Position numbers and translations under genes: made by a program. Below are positions 1-8,059 of a DNA stretch of 9,056 nucleotides, piece by piece. The stretch spans positions 1 to 9,056 of the forward strand of contig JAWVZB010000119.1 of assembly GCA_033722375.1 (NCBI GenBank), written 5' to 3'. Position 1 is the stretch's first letter. Each line of letters starts with the position of its first letter. The notes beneath the pieces were generated by a model. That model saw only the letters and a list, made by a program, of their open reading frames with translations, did no database searches and was not told where the DNA came from. Source of the DNA: JAWVZB01 sp033722375. Lineage in GTDB: Bacteria > Actinomycetota > Nitriliruptoria > Nitriliruptorales > Nitriliruptoraceae.

Positions 1-79
1 TCAACCACGAGGTCCAGCCGGTCGTCGCCATCGGCCGGCTGAAGACGCTCTTTCGTGCGGTGGGCGCGGTCGCTGCCAT
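1..79 (-). CDS. ctaD: Cytochrome c oxidase subunit I, N-terminal fragment (cut by window edge)
   Basis: Reading leftward from the ATG at 79-77 gives 26 complete codons before the window ends. The peptide contains 'RPMATTGWTSWL', which matches the segment just before the first transmembrane helix of heme-copper oxidase subunit I, commonly followed by TTVDHK. The start is supported by GGAG at 86-89, six bases upstream, and by the ctaC stop lying only 11 bases away; the order subunit II then subunit I is common in these operons. A second in-frame ATG at residue 17 has no comparable ribosome binding site. Subunit I carries the heme a and heme a3-CuB centres and pumps protons in the cytoplasmic membrane; none of those residues are in view. 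The identity rests on a short peptide plus context, but both agree. Confidence 0.85.
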   Translation of the reverse strand, partial: MAATAPTARKSVFSRPMATTGWTSWL

Positions 80-90
80 CGGTTGCTCCG

Positions 91-1212
91 CTACTTCAGT
101 GTCAGGAGGAAGGCCACGAGGGCCTCGACCTCTTGGTCGGTGAGCCCGAGGTTGGGCATTCCGACCCCGAACTCGGGTTGCATCGGCTTCATCGAGGGGG
201 CGTCCTTGAGCCACTGGGCCAGCAGGTCTTCACGCGGCTGGGACGTGTCGAACTCGGTGGGGCTGAGCTCTTCGTAGAGCGGGAAGATCGCGCCGGCGAA
301 CTCCCTGCGGCTCATCAGGTGGGTGAGATCGGGCCCCACGTTGCCCTGCGCGCCGTCCAGCCCGTTGATCGCGTGGCAGGCCGCGCAGGCCTGGCCCCCC
401 TCACGGTCGACGAACAAGCTGGCTCCCTCGGCTGCCAGGCCGTCGCTGGGTACCTGCGCGGGGGCGTTCTGGTCATCGACCCACTGCTCGAACTCGTCGG
501 GGGGAAGGGCCACGGCGCGAGCGCGCATGTTGGCGTGTGACAGACCGCAGTACTCGGCGCACTGGCCGAGGTAGCGGCCGGGCTCGTCCGCCTGGAGGTT
601 GAGCTCGGTGTGGCGGCCGGGCACGACGTCCTGCTTCCCGGCGAGGGCGGGGATCCAGAACGAGTGGAGGACCGCCTTGTCGGCGCCGCCGGCTTCCTCG
701 GCTGTCATCTGGAGGTGAACCGGCACGCCCGTCGGGATCACGAGCTCGTTGGCGGTCCGGAACCCGCCATGGTCGGGGTAGTGGTACTCCCACCACCAGC
801 GGTGTCCGATCACCTCGACCGTGATCGAGCCCTCCTGCTCGCCGGACAGCTCGAAGATGGTGCGCACGGTTGGGACGGCGATGGCGGCCAGGATCAGCGC
901 CGGGATGATGGTCCACACGAGCTCGAGCTTCGTGTTGCCGTGGACCTGCACCGGCAGGGTGTCGTCATCGTCGCGCTGGCGGAACTTGATCACCGAGTAG
1001 ATGATCAGACCCTGGACGATCACGAAGATGACCAGCGCGATCCACATGACGAGCTGGAACAGGTCGTCGGGCTGCTCGGCGAACGGACCCTGAGGATCGA
1101 GCATCGACTGCGGGGCGTCGGAGCAGGCGGTGGCGGCGAGCGCCACGATCCCGAGGACGACGAGCACCCGGAGATGCGAGGCGGAGATGGGTCGCCTGCG
1201 GCGCAAGTTCAC
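91..1212 (-). CDS. ctaC: Cytochrome c oxidase subunit II with fused cytochrome c domain (caa3-type)
   Basis: This 373-residue protein takes electrons into the terminal oxidase at the outer face of the membrane. A basic N-terminus and hydrophobic stretch end in 'ATAC' with Cys30, a probable lipoprotein cleavage site. Two transmembrane helices follow (about 52-75 and 97-118). The cupredoxin domain has the aromatic 'HRWWWEY' patch (137-143) and a full CuA site: His183, Cys218, Glu220, Cys222, His226 and Met229. After a linker, a cytochrome c domain carries CAACH (276-280), with Met352 in 'GMPNLGL' the likely sixth heme ligand. Subunit II without this extension is about 250-300 residues, so the fusion marks a caa3-type enzyme. 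ctaD begins 11 bases after the stop. The annotated start is GTG at 1212-1210; TTG two codons later is better spaced from the Shine-Dalgarno sequence. Confidence 0.96.
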   Translation of the reverse strand: MNLRRRRPISASHLRVLVVLGIVALAATACSDAPQSMLDPQGPFAEQPDDLFQLVMWIALVIFVIVQGLIIYSVIKFRQRDDDDTLPVQVHGNTKLELVWTIIPALILAAIAVPTVRTIFELSGEQEGSITVEVIGHRWWWEYHYPDHGGFRTANELVIPTGVPVHLQMTAEEAGGADKAVLHSFWIPALAGKQDVVPGRHTELNLQADEPGRYLGQCAEYCGLSHANMRARAVALPPDEFEQWVDDQNAPAQVPSDGLAAEGASLFVDREGGQACAACHAINGLDGAQGNVGPDLTHLMSRREFAGAIFPLYEELSPTEFDTSQPREDLLAQWLKDAPSMKPMQPEFGVGMPNLGLTDQEVEALVAFLLTLK

Positions 1213-1214
1213 GT

Positions 1215-1221
1215 CTCCTCT
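1215..1221 (-). promoter_or_regulatory. Shine-Dalgarno sequence of ctaC, start-deciding
   Basis: On the minus strand this reads AGAGGAG, a strong anti-16S match. It lies only 2 bases before the GTG at 1212-1210, but 8 bases before the in-frame TTG at 1206-1204. Usual spacing is about 5-9 bases, so the real start may be the TTG, giving a protein two residues shorter. The signal peptide is unaffected in substance. Confidence 0.6.
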
Positions 1222-1324
1222 GTGCGATGATCGCCGTGGATGCGGGCCCGGTGGCGTGGTCGGTGGTACGGCGGCCCGTCGGTCTCGGGGGTGAGCGACG
1301 AGCTCCAGCCCCAGCGCGTGCGGC

Positions 1325-1353
1325 AGCCTACCGGCTGTGCTTCGGACGGTCGT
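1325..1353 (-). promoter_or_regulatory. Candidate promoter for ctaC-ctaD
   Basis: On the minus strand, TAGGCT at 1330-1325 fits the actinobacterial -10 pattern TANNNT. An ACGACC hexamer with the GAC core of a -35 element lies 17 bases upstream (1353-1348). A transcript would start near 1318, leaving a leader of about 106 bases before ctaC. The remainder of the 157-base gap 1213-1369 shows no convincing coding frame, RNA gene or hairpin-plus-T terminator. Read-through from the ABC genes upstream on the same strand therefore cannot be excluded. The call is motif-based only. Confidence 0.35.
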
Positions 1354-1369
1354 AACTGCGGGGGTCGGC

Positions 1370-2137
1370 TCACGGCTCCCAGCGGAAGAACCGGACGGTG
1401 GCAGCGGTCGCCATCACGCCCCACACCAGCAGGACGACGAGCGCCCCGCCCCCCGACATCCCACTGACGCTGTCCGCGCCACCGAAGGCGCCCCGCAACG
1501 CGACCCCGAGGGCCCCGGCCGGCAGCACCTCCCCGACCGTCGCCAGGGGGTCGGGGAGAGCGTCGGCTTCGAACACGAGCCCACTGATACCGAGGAGAAC
1601 GAGGTAGACGGTGTTCGACAGCGCCAGCGTGGCTTCCGCCCGCAAGGACCCGGCCATGAGGAGGCCGAGGGCGCTGAAAGTGACCGTGCCGACGAGCATC
1701 GCGGCCACGGCGACCGCGACGGCACCGTCGGGCTGCCAGTCGAGCCAGGTCATCGCGATGGCGAGCACGAGCGCCGTCTGGACGAGGATCAGGATCGCGA
1801 CGGCGAGGGACTTCGCCATCACGAACGCCCACCGGGGGAGCGGGGTACCACCGAGACGCTTCAACACCGCGTACTTGCGCTCGAAGGCGGTCTGGATGGC
1901 GAGCGCCACGAGCGCGGTGGACATCACCGAGATCGCGAGGACGCCCGGGACGAGGAAGTCGACGGGGTCGCCGTCACCCGTGGGCAGCACGTCGACGGTC
2001 GAGAAGAACACGAGCACCCCGAGGGGCACACCGAGCGTGACCAAGAGGCTCTCCCCGGACCGCAGCAGCAGCTTGAGCTCCATGATCGTCTGCGCGTACA
2101 GCGCCGGACCCAGCGGGAAGGTGCGATCGGGGCTCAT
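1370..2137 (-). CDS. ABC-2 type exporter permease (second pair)
   Basis: A 255-residue integral membrane protein with about six predicted helices (roughly 31-47, 61-81, 108-130, 140-162, 170-190, 230-250). Between helices 2 and 3 it has 'ERKYAVLKRLGGTPLPRW' (86-103), the cytoplasmic coupling segment typical of DrrB/ABC-2 permeases. It should form the membrane channel driven by the ATPase encoded just upstream. Its ATG (2137-2135) overlaps that gene's TGA by four bases (ATGA), and a good Shine-Dalgarno sequence, GAGGG at 2148-2144, lies six bases before it. It is the last gene of the five-gene unit; ctaC follows after 157 bases. The substrate cannot be inferred. Family assignment is firm from topology, coupling motif and context. 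Confidence 0.88.
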   Translation of the reverse strand: MSPDRTFPLGPALYAQTIMELKLLLRSGESLLVTLGVPLGVLVFFSTVDVLPTGDGDPVDFLVPGVLAISVMSTALVALAIQTAFERKYAVLKRLGGTPLPRWAFVMAKSLAVAILILVQTALVLAIAMTWLDWQPDGAVAVAVAAMLVGTVTFSALGLLMAGSLRAEATLALSNTVYLVLLGISGLVFEADALPDPLATVGEVLPAGALGVALRGAFGGADSVSGMSGGGALVVLLVWGVMATAATVRFFRWEP

Positions 2138-3045
2138 CTGCGGCCCTCGCGGTGCTCGATGAGCTCGAGGAAGACCTGCTCGAGGCTGCGCTTGCTGGCC
2201 TGGAGCTCGCCGATGAGAACGCCCCGCTCGGCCAGGTGAGCCGTGAGCTGCGCGATGGTTCCGGGTGTCACGTCCCCCTCCAGGACGTAGCGGCCAGGCC
2301 GCGTCTCGAACACCACGGCCCCGGGCACAACGCCGTCCAGCCCGAGTCCGGGGCGTGCGGAGAAGGTGAGCTCGGACTGCGCCCCGTGGGTCAGTTCGTC
2401 GGGGGTGCCCTCGGCGATGATGTGGCCGCGATCGATGATCGCGACGCGGTCGGCGAGCTCCTCCGCCTCGTCGAGGAGGTGGGTGGTCAGCACGATCGCC
2501 ACGCCCTGGTCCTGGAGGCTCCGGATGTGGCGCCAGGTCATGCGCCTCGCGGACGGGTCCAGCCCGGCCGTCGGCTCGTCGAGGAAGGCGACCTCGGGAC
2601 GCCCCACGAGCGCGAGCGCCAGCGCGAGCCGCTGCTTCTGGCCACCGGACAGGTCACGGAACCGTGTCCGCCGCGAGTCGGCCAGCCCGACCTGCTCGAG
2701 CAGCCCGTCGGGATCGAGCGGGGCGCGGTAGAAGGAGGCGAACAGCCGCAGCACCTCGTCGGGGCGCGCCATCGGATAGACCCCGCCCTCCTGGAGCATG
2801 AGCCCGACCCGGGACTTGAGCGCCGCCCCGTCGCGCAGCGGGTCGAGCCCCAGCACCCGGACGGTGCCGGCATCGGGGCGGCGGTAGCCCTCACAGCACT
2901 CGACGGTGGTGGTCTTGCCGGCCCCGTTGGGACCGAGCAGCGCGAGCGTCTCGCCCTCGTCGACGACGAGGTCGATCCCGTCGACCGCGGTGTGTTCGCC
3001 GTAGCGCTTGACGAGCCCACGGATCTCGATCGCCGGCGTGATCAT
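2134..3045 (-). CDS. ABC exporter ATP-binding protein, DrrA-like (second pair)
   Basis: A 303-residue nucleotide-binding subunit with every canonical element: Walker A 'GPNGAGKTT' (38-46), Q-loop Gln85, signature 'LSGGQ' (132-136), Walker B 'FLDEP' with Glu157, D-loop 'GLD' (161-163) and switch His189. A C-terminal extension of about 80 residues ends 'SLEQVFLELI', as in DrrA-type ATPases that pair with ABC-2 permeases. The segments 'TTTVECCEGYRRPDAG' and 'TVRVLGLDP' resemble, from memory, ATPases encoded next to heme A/heme O synthase genes in actinobacteria. The ATG at 3045-3043 overlaps the preceding permease stop in ATGA. The frame stays open further upstream, to 3861, but that part is an arginine/proline-rich shadow of the permease gene. 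The end overlaps the next permease by four bases. Confidence 0.93.
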   Translation of the reverse strand: MITPAIEIRGLVKRYGEHTAVDGIDLVVDEGETLALLGPNGAGKTTTVECCEGYRRPDAGTVRVLGLDPLRDGAALKSRVGLMLQEGGVYPMARPDEVLRLFASFYRAPLDPDGLLEQVGLADSRRTRFRDLSGGQKQRLALALALVGRPEVAFLDEPTAGLDPSARRMTWRHIRSLQDQGVAIVLTTHLLDEAEELADRVAIIDRGHIIAEGTPDELTHGAQSELTFSARPGLGLDGVVPGAVVFETRPGRYVLEGDVTPGTIAQLTAHLAERGVLIGELQASKRSLEQVFLELIEHREGRR

Positions 3046-3838
3046 GTGCCGACGTCTCGACGCTCGAAGAACAGGATCGCGAGCATCAGCCCGACCAGCG
3101 CGACCGCAGCCAGGAGCAGCGTCCCGAACGCCTCGAGGCCGTTGCGGATCGGGTCGTAGCCGATGGCGTGGTCGTAGGGCGACAGGGGGCGGAACGGCTC
3201 GAGGGCTTCGACGAGCGGGGCGAACGAGTACCACACGAAGAGTGCCACCGCGGCGCCGGCGCCCACCCCGAGCGTGATGCCCCGGCTGCCGGTGACGCCC
3301 GCGACCAGGAAGGTCGCGCCCGCGAACGCCCACCCGAGGAAGGTCATCGCCACGGCGGCCGCGAGGATGCGCCCGAGCGAGATGTCCATGCCCACGAGCA
3401 CGGCGCCGAGAACGGTCAGCAGCCCGAGCCCGACCATGATCGCCGCGACCGCCGCCGCCACCGCGAGGAACTTGCCGACCAGGAGCTCCCGACGGGACAG
3501 GGGCGTTCCGAGCAGCAGTTCGAAGCCGCCGTCCTGCTCGAGTCCCGCGGTCTCGTTGGTGGCGCGGAACGCGGCGTACACCCCGATCAGCAGCGGGAAC
3601 AGCGAGTTGAAGCGCGAGTTGATGAAGCCCTCCGGGGTCAGGAGGTTCGTCTCTCCCACCAGCGCCTGGAGCGCGGCCGGGAGGTTCTCCATGAGCTGTT
3701 CGAGCCCTTCGCTCGCGCTGCTCTCGAACGCCGGCCAGAACAGGACCTGGAGGAACCCCATCGCCCCGACCGCCGCGACCCAGATCAGGAGCGGTCGGCG
3801 GTAGGTGTCGAGGGATCGACCGGCGACCCGGAGCGCGT

Positions 3839-3842
<4 letters not shown>
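3042..3842 (-). CDS. ABC-2 family exporter permease (first pair)
   Basis: A 266-residue membrane protein with about six helices (roughly 18-38, 78-95, 122-150, 157-180, 188-210, 238-259) and a large extracytoplasmic loop at about 39-77. The segment 'GGFELLLGTPLSRRELLVGK' (105-124) is the cytoplasmic motif of ABC2_membrane-type permease subunits, which read E-G-T-x-x-L-L-L-x-x-P-x-x-R in other members. It differs clearly in sequence from the other permease in this window. The start is GTG (3842-3840), overlapping the TGA of the preceding ATPase gene as GTGA; an ATG start would lie well inside the first helix region. It is expected to partner the ATPase at 3839-4756. The substrate is unknown. 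Confidence 0.87.
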
Positions 3843-4728
<886 letters not shown>

Positions 4729-4756
<28 letters not shown>

Positions 4757-7700
4757 GCTGCGGACCGTACGCCGGAACGACGCCGGACCGCGAACGCGCC
4801 CGCCAGGAGCAACAGCCCGATCACGAACGGCAGGGCACCACCACCGGTCTCGGGGGTCGACTCCTCGTCCGCCGGCGCGCCGGAGGTTCCATCGTCACCA
4901 GCAGCAGGACCGGACCCGAACTCGTAGTCGAGCAGGTTGCGCATGACCTCGTAGCCCGAGTACGTGACCCCGTAGCTCTCGAGCCCGTAGGGGTGGTCGA
5001 ACTCCTCGGTCGGAGTCGGCAGGACGGACCCGAGGACACGGATGACCCCGTCCCCGACACCGACCTCCCCGAGCGTGGTGTCTCCGTTGACGACCCCGAC
5101 GGTGCGCCCACCGGCGTCCTCGAAGGCGTTGCGCTCGACGACCCACTGCGGGTGGGTGTTCATGTCCCCACCGGACTCGTCCTGGATGGCGTAGCCGGTC
5201 GGCACCGGCTCCGCGATCTGGTGACGGTGGCCTGAACCCTCCGCGGCGCCGGGCTGGTTCACGTTGGCGGCCAGTGGGTCGTCGTAGGTGGTGGTCTCGC
5301 CGCCGTCGGTGGAGAACTGGACGTGACCGGCGTACACGACCCACTTGCGAACGTGGTCCTCGGGCACGATCCCGAGCCACTCGAGTGCCCGCAGCGAGTC
5401 GTCGGTCAGAACGAGGTTGCCACCACTCTCCACGAAGGACCGGAGCTCGGCGGTCAGTGCGTCGAGGTCATCGGTGCCGTACTCGCTCGGGTTCTGCTGC
5501 GCGGCACGCCCCTCGAAGGTGATGTTGACGTTCGCCGTGCCGGCCGAGCCCGCCCAGTTGTGCACCTCCAGCCGGTAGTTGCCGGGCAGCAACGCGTCGG
5601 GGTAGGTCAAGGTCTCGAACTGGGTACGTCCGGATTCCCCCGCGGCGATGTCGTACCACCCGCCGTCGCCGCCCTGGATCTGGAGGTAGAGGTCGGGATC
5701 GACGACCGCCTCGCTCGTGACCTCGGCTGACAAGCTGCCTTGGGCCTCGGTGATCTCGAACTCGTAGAACCCCGAGGTCGCCGGCGTCCGCTCACCGGCC
5801 CCCGGGCCGCCCACGACGACGGTCTCGTCCTCGACGGGCTCGCGAGCCGCGGTGGCCGAAGCGGGGAACACGAAGTCAGGGAGGAAGGCGTTGTCAGCCG
5901 CGACGATGGTGTCGAACTGCTGAAGATCGACGTCGCCGGCGATGACGCCGTCGATGACGAGCGGGGCGAGCTTCTCGCCGTGGCTCACAGCCTGCACCTC
6001 GCCTTGTGCTTGGAGCTCCTCGGCGGCGAAGCCTTCGAGCATCTCGAAGAAGTCCATGTTCGAGACGTCGTAGGGAAGCTGGCCGGGGTCGGGCCATGCC
6101 GGGGCCTCTCCGAAGGTCACGTCGACGTCGAACTGCGAGGAGGCGTCACCGGCGATCCGGATCCGGTACCGACCCGGCTCGGGGAGGTTCGCGTCGAGCC
6201 TCGCGCCACTCTGGGCGTAGACGAAGGACTGGTTGAAGTAGGTGTTGACCGCCGCCCACTCGTCGTCGTCCTCCGTGCCGCGGTCGGGGTCGTCCTCCCC
6301 GGACCGCTTCCGTTCGAGCGCGATCTCGTTGAGCGACCCGAGCGAGACGCCGCTCACGTTGTTCCACGTGACGGTGGCGGACATCGATCCGTTGTAGACC
6401 CCTTGGTCGGGCCCCTCGACGTCGAACTCGTGAGTGGTCTCGCTCGGCGTGTGGTTGATCACGAAGCTCAGATCGTCCTGCTGGGGGAGGTTGTCCGGGT
6501 TGGGGTCGCCCGTGATCCCCGAGCCGGGATGGGTGATCCGGTCGGGGTTGAACAGGTAGCCCGCCTCGCCGCCGTAGCGGAAACCGGTGTCCTCGGGCAG
6601 CAATGAGAAGTGGATCATCCCGTAGATCAGTGACTTGTTCCCGTCCACGTGTGCCTGCTCGACGCCCTGGTCGTAGCACGTGCCCGTGCCGCAGTTGCCG
6701 AGGTGGGAGAGCGACATCTCGTTGTCGATCGCGTCGGCGTTGAGCCCCATGTCGGAGTCCATCCAGTCGCCGAGTGCCCCGGTGACGGTGTAGGCGATGG
6801 TGTCCCAGACGGTTCCCCACTGGACGCCGTAGACCCGCGGGTCCTCCTCGGGGGCGTCGTTGGGCTTGATCAGTGGGCTCCAGGCGAGCCGCGCCTCGGC
6901 GTCCTCCCAGGCACCCTTGACGTACTGGAGGATGCGCCGGTCCTTGTCGTAGGGCCGCTCGGAACCGCCGATCAGGGTGAAGCTGAAGGCCCGGTCGATG
7001 AGCTGGCCGTGGAGATCGAGACCCCCAGTCCAGTCGCTCTTGATGGCCTTGAGCACCTCGCCGTACGAGCGGGTCTCCGGCTCCGACCACGGCGTGTAGG
7101 GGCGGAAGGTGAACCCGCGCGTCGGCCAGTCGCGGTTCATGTCCACGCCGTTGCCGTTGTAGCGCTGGTAGAAGAAGCCACCCTCTTGCTTGTCGCCGCG
7201 CCGCCAGCCGTCGGGGTTCGCGAGCACGAACCAGTTGACGGTCTCCTTCAGCGCCTGCCCAGCGGTGACCGAGTCGTCCGGCATGGTCTCGAGGATCGGA
7301 TGGGGGTTGTCCGGACCCGCGTTCTCGAGGTCGCAGAACGCCGGCGAACCGTCGTCGCCGTGCTTCTCGCACGACGCCCAGGTGGCCAGGTCCTCGATCG
7401 CGCGGATGCCACCCTCGACTCCGGCACGCTCGATGCCGTGGATCGACAGGGAGTGGGCAAAGTGGGCCCGCTCGGAGATCGGGATGGTCGTGTCGGTCTC
7501 GTCGGTCACCCGGATGAGGTACAGCGGCACGCGCTCACGACCGAGATCGCCAGTCGGCAGCCCGGCGGACATCCCGTCCAGGCCCTCGGCCTCGAGGGTG
7601 TCCCAGAACGGTCCGTCCTCGTCGGAGAGGTCGTAGATCTCGATGAACTCCCCGAACATGTCGTCGGAGGCAAGGAACGTCAGCCCGTTGAGCACCTCGT

Positions 7701-7956
7701 CCCAACCCAGGAAGTCCGTCGCCTGGCAGGCGCCGTTGCCCTTGGCCCACGGCGAACGCTCGGCGGCGTTCTCCGGGCTGGGCCAGTAGGCGTGCGGGTC
7801 TGGGAAGACCCTGGCCTGCGCCGTGTACTCCTCGGCGCTCATCTCCCCAGGGACGCCACAGGCGTCTTCTGCACCGGCGTACTGGGGCGCGAGCACCGTG
7901 AGCCCGGCGAGCAGCGTGAGCACGAGGAACGGAACGGAACGGACCGAGATCGGCAT
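4729..7956 (-). CDS. Secreted, surface-anchored M14 zinc carboxypeptidase-like protein, multidomain
   Basis: This 1,075-residue protein has a signal peptide (1-29, probable cleavage after AGA). The M14 domain (about 85-455) has zinc ligands His173 and Glu176 in 'HGIE' and His316 in 'LDLHG', plus 'NPDG' (247-250), 'GVDMNRDWP' (270-278, with substrate-binding Asn274-Arg275) and 'SEPET' (291-295). Glu413 is a candidate catalytic glutamate. Cysteines 33, 77, 196, 208, 422 and 427 could form disulfides. Beyond the peptidase come a beta-rich region (about 495-617), a glutamine-amidotransferase-like fold without cysteine (about 620-695 and 824-1010) and a PPC-like beta domain between its halves (about 727-816). 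The C-terminus 'TPETGGG' (1034-1040), a hydrophobic stretch (1042-1057) and RRR look like a sorting signal or membrane anchor. It is the first gene of the unit. Substrate unknown; peptide or cell-wall cleavage is inferred. Confidence 0.9.
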
Positions 7957-7966
7957 AGCGGGAGAA

Positions 7967-7974
7967 CCCCCTCC
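7967..7974 (-). promoter_or_regulatory. Ribosome binding site of the M14 gene
   Basis: On the minus strand this reads GGAGGGGG, 10 bases before the ATG at 7956-7954 measured from the end of the G run, or 13 from GGAGG itself. The spacing is slightly long. A downstream CTCC (7961-7964 on the plus strand reads GGAG) could pair with the GGAG core in a small four-base-pair hairpin. It supports the ATG that starts a clean signal peptide. Confidence 0.55.
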
Positions 7975-7986
7975 AGGAGCGGCGCA

Positions 7987-7992
7987 ACCCTA
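7987..7992 (-). promoter_or_regulatory. Candidate -10 element for the M14/ABC unit
   Basis: The minus-strand hexamer TAGGGT fits TANNNT. Transcription would start near 7980, giving a leader of about 24 bases that still includes the GGAGG ribosome binding site. No good -35 hexamer stands 16-18 bases upstream, so the call is weak. Confidence 0.3.
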
Positions 7993-8024
7993 GGGGAGCC
8001 AGCCAGCCGCCGCACCTGTACTCG

Positions 8025-8052
8025 AGGACCGACGCAACGCACGAAGTAGGCT
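8025..8052 (+). promoter_or_regulatory. Candidate promoter, probably leaderless, for the AI-2E family gene
   Basis: TAGGCT at 8047-8052 fits the actinobacterial -10 pattern, with AGGACC (GAC core) at 8025-8030 and a 16-base spacer. A start site about seven bases after the hexamer falls at or next to the ATG at 8060. No good Shine-Dalgarno sequence precedes that ATG, which agrees with a leaderless transcript, a common class in actinobacteria. The 103-base region 7957-8059 also holds the divergent M14 promoter candidate and nothing else recognised. Confidence 0.4.
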
Positions 8053-8059
8053 CGCGAAC

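Noticed and set aside
1213..1369. Possible terminator or small RNA between the ABC genes and ctaC
   Set aside because: I found no stable GC hairpin followed by a T run on the minus strand and no RNA gene signature. Only a candidate promoter can be supported.
2152..3159. 335-codon open frame on the plus strand
   Set aside because: It is antisense to the DrrA-like ATPase gene, with no domain signature. The same reasoning removes the plus-strand frames at 1337-2239, 3168-3887, 4196-4927 and 5740-6606.
7926..7945. Tandem GGAAC x3 plus a degenerate fourth copy
   Set aside because: It is short and lies inside the signal-peptide codons of the M14 gene, encoding ordinary residues. It is unlikely to be an operator or slippage site, though length variation could be checked in relatives.
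7988..7995. CCCTAGGG palindrome between the divergent genes
   Set aside because: At eight bases it is too short to call an operator, and it overlaps the candidate -10 element TAGGGT, which explains part of it.
6649..8049. 466-codon open frame on the plus strand
   Set aside because: It lies opposite the M14 gene, whose frame has clear zinc-binding motifs. The plus-strand product is a Val/Gly/Arg/Glu-rich composition artefact with no recognisable domain, as expected in GC-rich DNA.
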